Shown: positions 5,543 to 8,547 of the stretch, piece after piece | Layout: each line of letters starts with the position of its first letter | Position numbering within the stretch: position 1 is the first letter of the stretch | From: DASUBV01 sp035763085 | Lineage (GTDB): Bacteria; Actinomycetota; Actinomycetes; Streptosporangiales; Streptosporangiaceae | DNA length: 8,547 bases | Reading direction: 5' to 3' | Assembly: GCA_035763085.1 (NCBI GenBank) | Contig: DASUBV010000069.1 | Coordinates: 1-8,547, forward strand | The notes under the pieces: generated by a model | The model's input: the letters and a program-made list of their open reading frames with translations, nothing else | Told to the model about the DNA's origin: nothing | Database searches by the model: none | Translations under genes and position numbers: made by a program

Positions 5543-5980
5543 GTGCGAGCAGTAATACAGCGGGCCAGCGAGGCGAGCGTATCGGTCGGGGGGTCGGTAG
5601 TCGGTAGCCTGCCCCGGCCTGGCCTGGTGGTGCTGGTGGGCGTCACCCATTCCGATACCCCGCAGGCGGCTGCGGCGCTGGCCCGCAAGATCTTTTATCT
5701 TCGCATCCTGGCCGGCGAGAAGTCATGCGCCGATACGGGGGCACCGCTGCTGGTCATCAGCCAGTTCACCCTCTACGCGGAGACGGCCAAGGGCCGGCGG
5801 CCGACCTGGCAGGCGGCGGCGCCGGGACCGGTGGCCGAGCCGCTGGTGGACTCCTTCGCCGCGGCGCTGCGTGAGCTCGGTGCCGAGGTGGCGACCGGCG
5901 TGTTCGGGGCCGACATGCAGGTGGCCCTGGTGAACGACGGCCCGGTGACGCTGATCCTGGAGGCTCCGGCTAGCGGCTGA
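5543..5980 (+). CDS. dtd: D-aminoacyl-tRNA deacylase
   Basis: A 145-residue enzyme that hydrolyses D-amino acids (and Gly mischarged on tRNA-Ala) from tRNA, protecting translation; it acts as a cytoplasmic homodimer. The GTG at 5543 gives MRAVIQRASEASVSVGG, the canonical N-terminus, and GAGGA lies about 9 nt upstream. An ATG at 5525 would add six residues and is not needed. The two hallmark motifs are intact: SQFTLYA (73-79), followed by the family-typical KGRRPTW, and the Gly-cis-Pro motif in VNDGPVT (130-136) that excludes L-amino acids. The length is standard for the bacterial form. The central segment (ILAGEKSCADTGAPLLVIS) has the actinobacterial form. The gene is the only + strand gene in the middle of the window. 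It starts 16 nt from the divergent BKACE start and ends overlapping the TIM-barrel gene by 11 nt, so its promoter must lie within BKACE coding DNA. Confidence 0.97.
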   Translation: MRAVIQRASEASVSVGGSVVGSLPRPGLVVLVGVTHSDTPQAAAALARKIFYLRILAGEKSCADTGAPLLVISQFTLYAETAKGRRPTWQAAAPGPVAEPLVDSFAAALRELGAEVATGVFGADMQVALVNDGPVTLILEAPASG

Positions 5981-6863
5981 GCGATGCCTCGCGGTCCAGC
6001 GGGCTGCCTTCCAGGTGGCGGCGGGCGAAGGCCAGCGACTCGGCTAGGTCGGCGTTGCGCTGGGCCGCGTCCGCGGCGCGGTGCGTGTTGACCTCCAGGA
6101 CGACGATCCCCCGGTAGTCGTCGGTGCGCAGCATGCCGAGCAGCTCGGCGCACGGCTGCGTGCCGCGGCCCGGCACCAGGTGCTCGTCGGGCAGGCCTGG
6201 CCTGGTGCCGTCGCCCAGGTGCACGTGGGTCATCCGCGGGCCCAGCTGGCGGGCCATCTCCAGCACGTCCGACCCGGACACCGCCGCGTGCGAGACGTCC
6301 AGGGTGGCGAACGGGACGTTCATCTCGGCCGGGTTCCAGTGCGGGGCGTACGCGGCGACCTCGGTCTCGCCGCGGCTGAGCGGGTACAGGTTCTCGGCCG
6401 CGAAAGCGATCCCGCTGTCGCGCGACAGCTCCCCCAGCCCGCCCTCGAACTCCCGCGCGTACTCCCGCTGCCAGCGGAAGGGCGGATGCACGACGACCAC
6501 GCCCGCGCCGAGCTGCTCGGCCATTTCCCTGGACCGCTGCAGCTTGCCCCACGGGTCGCGGCCCCATACCCGCTGGGTCACCAGCAGGGTCGGGGCATGC
6601 ACCGCGACCACCGGGATGCTGTGGTAGTCCGACAGCCGGGCCAGCACGCCGGCGTCCTGGCTGACCGGGTCAGCGGTGACCATGACCTCCAGAGCGTCGT
6701 AGCCGAGTCGCGCGGCCGTCTCGAAGGCATCCGGGACGCGCTCGGGGAACACCGAGGCCGTCGACAGCGCGATCTGGATCTTCGGCCGGGCTACCCCGGC
6801 CGCCGGTCCCCCGGCGCTGGGCGCGGGCCCGGCGGCAGCACCGTCTGCCTGGCTGCTCGTCAC
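5970..6863 (-). CDS. Sugar phosphate isomerase/epimerase-like TIM-barrel protein (AP endonuclease 2 superfamily)
   Basis: A 297-residue predicted metal-dependent TIM-barrel protein of the xylose-isomerase-like/endonuclease IV superfamily. Usual metal-ligand positions are present: VVVVHPPFRW (122-131; His126), FAAENLYPL (154-162; Glu157), ATLDVSHA (186-193; Asp189 and His192), MTHVHLGDG (211-219; His213 and His215) and VLEVNTH (255-261; Glu257). The barrel begins at about residue 27 (PKIQIALSTASVFPERVPDAF) after a short Ala/Gly/Pro-rich leader. I chose GTG at 6863-6861 (MTSSQADG, with AGG 7 nt before). TTG at 6896 or GTG at 6878 would add 11 or 6 residues and cannot be excluded; an in-frame TAA lies not far upstream of the TTG. 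The superfamily covers isomerases, epimerases, inosose dehydratases and true nucleases, so the reaction is not known. The stop overlaps the dtd stop tail to tail. Confidence 0.85.
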   Translation of the reverse strand: MTSSQADGAAAGPAPSAGGPAAGVARPKIQIALSTASVFPERVPDAFETAARLGYDALEVMVTADPVSQDAGVLARLSDYHSIPVVAVHAPTLLVTQRVWGRDPWGKLQRSREMAEQLGAGVVVVHPPFRWQREYAREFEGGLGELSRDSGIAFAAENLYPLSRGETEVAAYAPHWNPAEMNVPFATLDVSHAAVSGSDVLEMARQLGPRMTHVHLGDGTRPGLPDEHLVPGRGTQPCAELLGMLRTDDYRGIVVLEVNTHRAADAAQRNADLAESLAFARRHLEGSPLDREASLSR

Positions 6864-6908
6864 CTGCCCGCCTGCCACTGCACCGACATTGCCCAACCCA
6901 TCTCGCTG

Positions 6909-6956
6909 CCGGACTTATGACCCTCCGGACCTGTGACTCTCCGGACCTGACTCTGC
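6909..6956. repeat. Three tandem 16-bp repeats upstream of radA
   Basis: CCGGAC occurs at 6909, 6925 and 6941, exactly 16 bp apart. Units 1 (6909-6924) and 2 (6925-6940) agree at 13 of 16 positions. Unit 3 (6941-6956) agrees with unit 2 over its first nine (CCGGACCTG) and then diverges. Shifted by seven bases, 6918-6933 and 6934-6949 are tandem copies with one mismatch, each containing the palindrome TCCGGA. They lie in the gap between the divergent TIM-barrel gene and radA. They may be regulator-binding iterons or simply slippage products. Confidence 0.6.
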
Positions 6957-7006
6957 CAGCTTATGCGGCTCGTTGCGGGTGCTGGGTCAGTGTCGGTGGC
7001 GGCGGC

Positions 7007-7012
7007 TACGGT
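7007..7012 (+). promoter_or_regulatory. Putative radA -10 element (leaderless)
   Basis: TACGGT fits TANNNT and is followed by 7 nt and then the ATG of radA at 7020. There is no clear SD in front of that ATG. No good -35 is evident; GGGTCA at 6984-6989 would give a 17-nt spacer but matches poorly. The position supports both the choice of start and a leaderless transcript. Confidence 0.4.
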
Positions 7013-7019
7013 TCGGGGC

Positions 7020-8414
7020 ATGGGAAAGCTGGCCACGGCCGCGTCGTATGAGTGCTCGGAGTGCGGCTGGCGGGCGCCCAAATGGGCGGGCCGCTGCGGG
7101 AAGTGCCAGGCCTGGGGCAGCCTGGTCCAGGCTCCGCCACCCGGCCTGCCGCCGCCGTCGGCCGGGTCATCGCGGGTCCCGCTGCAGGCCGGCACGCCGC
7201 GCGGGAAGGCCGTTCCGATCGGCCAGGTCGACGCTACCTCGGCGCGGGCCCGGCCCACCGGCCTGGACGAGCTGGACCGGGTGCTGGGCGGGGGCCTGGT
7301 GCCGGGTGCGGTCGTGCTGCTGGCCGGCGAGCCGGGCGTGGGCAAGTCCACGCTCCTGCTGGAGGCCGGCGCGATGGCCGCCGGGAACGGCCCGGTGCTG
7401 TACGTGACCGGCGAGGAGTCGGCGGCTCAGGTCCGGCAGCGCGCCGACCGGGTGGGCGCGATCAGCGACAACCTGTTCCTGGCGGCGGAGACCGACTTCG
7501 CCGCGCTGCTCGCGCACGTCGAGACGGTCAGCCCGGCCCTGCTCATCGTCGATTCGGTGCAGACCATCAGCGCGGCCGGGATCGACGGCGTGCCCGGCGG
7601 CGTCACCCAGGTCCGCGAGATCACCGCGGCGCTGACCGCGCTGGCCAAGCAGCGGACCCTGACGACCGTCCTGGTCGGTCACGTGACCAAGGACGGCTCG
7701 GTCGCGGGACCGCGCACCCTGGAGCACCTGGTCGACGTGGTGCTGAGCTTCGACGGGGACGCCCGCGGCCAGCTGCGCATGGTCCGGGCGCTGAAGAACC
7801 GGTTCGGGCCCACCGACGAGATCGGCTGCTTCGAGCTGGGTGAGTACGGCCTGGTCGGGCTGCCCGACCCCAGCGGCCTGTTCCTGTCGCAGCGCGCCGA
7901 TCCGGTGCCGGGCACCTGCGTCACGGTGGCCCTGGAAGGCCGGCGGCCGCTCGTGGCGGAGGTCCAGACGCTGGTATGCCCGGCGACAACGCCGGAACTG
8001 ACCCGCCGGGTCACCTCCGGGCTCGACTCGTCCCGGGTGGGCATGGTGCTGGCGGTACTGCAGCGTCGGGCCACCGTGTCCATCGGCAAGCAGGACATCT
8101 ACGCCGCGACGGTGGGCGGCGTCCGGCTGACCGAGCCATCGGTGGACCTGGCCCTGGCCCTGGCCCTGGCCAGCGCGCGAGCCGACCTGAGCGTGCCGGG
8201 CGACCTGGTCGCCATCGGCGAGGTCGGGCTGGCCGGCGAGATCCGCCGGGTGGCGGGGGTTCAGCGCCGGCTGTCAGAAGCGCAGCGGCTGGGCTTCCGC
8301 CGGGCCATCGTCCCGCCTGGCTCCGGGATCCTGCCCGCGGCCGGCCCGCCGTCCATGAACATCCGCGAGGCCCCCGACATCACCACCGCCATCGCCCTGT
8401 CCCTCGGCGGCTAA
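7020..8414 (+). CDS. radA: DNA repair protein RadA (Sms)
   Basis: A 464-residue RecA-like ATPase that helps process branched recombination intermediates and acts as a hexameric helicase on DNA. Domains in order are an N-terminal C4 zinc finger (Cys12, Cys15, Cys26 and Cys29, in YECSECGW and GRCGKC), the RecA core with Walker A GEPGVGKST (103-111) and Walker B LLIVDS (174-179), the RadA-specific KNRFG motif (259-263), and a C-terminal Lon-protease-like domain (about 290-464, ending SLGG). The length equals the usual bacterial size of about 460. I start at ATG 7020, giving MGKLATAASYECSEC. An in-frame ATG at 6963 would add 19 residues not seen in the family, and a -10 like hexamer (7007-7012) lies between the two. 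The gene stands alone between a divergent region and a terminator-like hairpin. Confidence 0.97.
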   Translation: MGKLATAASYECSECGWRAPKWAGRCGKCQAWGSLVQAPPPGLPPPSAGSSRVPLQAGTPRGKAVPIGQVDATSARARPTGLDELDRVLGGGLVPGAVVLLAGEPGVGKSTLLLEAGAMAAGNGPVLYVTGEESAAQVRQRADRVGAISDNLFLAAETDFAALLAHVETVSPALLIVDSVQTISAAGIDGVPGGVTQVREITAALTALAKQRTLTTVLVGHVTKDGSVAGPRTLEHLVDVVLSFDGDARGQLRMVRALKNRFGPTDEIGCFELGEYGLVGLPDPSGLFLSQRADPVPGTCVTVALEGRRPLVAEVQTLVCPATTPELTRRVTSGLDSSRVGMVLAVLQRRATVSIGKQDIYAATVGGVRLTEPSVDLALALALASARADLSVPGDLVAIGEVGLAGEIRRVAGVQRRLSEAQRLGFRRAIVPPGSGILPAAGPPSMNIREAPDITTAIALSLGG

Positions 8415-8486
8415 CCGGCCGGTGCCAGCCTGCCCGCGCCCTGGGATTCAGCTCGACACGACAGTCAGCACAAACCCGATCGCGAA

Positions 8487-8533
8487 GGGCGGCCCGGAAG
8501 GACGGCCCGCAGGGCTAGCCTTCCGGGCCGCCC
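8487..8533 (+). terminator. Perfect 15-bp stem-loop downstream of radA
   Basis: Bases 8487-8501 (GGGCGGCCCGGAAGG) pair perfectly with 8519-8533. The 17-nt loop contains a nested 4-bp stem (8505-8508 with 8512-8515). It lies 72 nt past the radA stop. The rest of 8415-8547 holds no convincing gene. There is no T-run, as is usual in actinobacteria. It could serve radA, a convergent gene beyond the window, or both. Confidence 0.65.
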
Positions 8534-8547
8534 CGCAGCGATCACCC

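Noticed and set aside
5527..5688. N-terminal extension of the BKACE protein by 54 codons
   Set aside because: It is antisense to dtd, shows no family similarity, and an ATG with a good SD at 5526 gives the normal family length.
6963..7019. Longer radA start at ATG 6963
   Set aside because: The extra 19 residues do not resemble the RadA N-terminus, and a -10 like hexamer lies between this ATG and the one at 7020.
8148..8171. Four tandem CTGGCC hexamers in radA
   Set aside because: They encode LALALALA in a hydrophobic strand/helix of the Lon-like domain whose length matches other RadA proteins, so codon choice explains the repeat and no expansion is evident.

Overview
The window is very GC-rich and its genes show strong G/C bias at third codon positions. 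Starts are often GTG or TTG, and several start codons sit 6-7 nt after a TANNNT-like -10 hexamer, which suggests leaderless mRNAs. All of this points to a chromosomal segment of a high-GC actinobacterium. I see no insertion sequence, phage gene, tRNA, rRNA or CRISPR array. Coding density is high and all gene ends look intact.

Layout, left to right. (1) Bases 2-103: the last 33 codons of a + strand gene with a hydrophobic C-terminus. It ends at a convergent junction holding two strong hairpins (112-151 and a perfect 18-bp inverted repeat at 185-202/239-256). (2) 262-1781, minus strand: an ECF sigma factor (TTG start) and a translationally coupled single-pass membrane protein (TTG start, 4-nt overlap), probably a sigma factor with its membrane partner or anti-sigma. 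(3) 1914-2645, minus: a stand-alone alanyl-tRNA editing protein (AlaX type) in which the usual Cys zinc ligand is Asp. (4) 2696-3543, minus: an XRE-family regulator and a DUF2516 membrane protein, overlapping by 4 nt, with a promoter whose -35 lies inside a perfect 7-bp inverted repeat (likely operator). (5) 3608-5526, minus: a BKACE (beta-keto acid cleavage enzyme, DUF849) gene overlapping by 4 nt a class 3 (Rhizobium etli type, Asparaginase_II) L-asparaginase gene. (6) 5543-5980, plus: dtd, D-aminoacyl-tRNA deacylase, starting only 16 nt from the divergent BKACE start. (7) 5970-6863, minus: a sugar phosphate isomerase/epimerase-like TIM-barrel protein that overlaps dtd tail to tail by 11 nt. 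(8) 6864-7019: a divergent intergenic region with three repeats of 16-bp period. (9) 7020-8414, plus: radA, a DNA-repair/recombination ATPase. (10) 8415-8547: a non-coding tail with a perfect 15-bp terminator-like hairpin.

Functional reading. Two tRNA proofreading enzymes (AlaX for mischarged Ala-tRNA substrates, Dtd for D-amino acids) flank the XRE/DUF2516 and BKACE/asparaginase pairs. The latter two enzymes could form a small amino-acid or beta-keto-acid catabolic unit whose substrate cannot be read from sequence. The minus-strand genes fall into three tightly coupled pairs (sigma/partner, XRE/DUF2516, BKACE/asparaginase), each joined by an NTGA stop-start overlap. I do not see a clearly new multi-gene system. 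The most interesting points are the BKACE-asparaginase coupling, the XRE operator-promoter, the sigma partner that lacks a recognisable anti-sigma zinc motif, the AlaX Cys-to-Asp change, and the 16-bp repeats upstream of radA.
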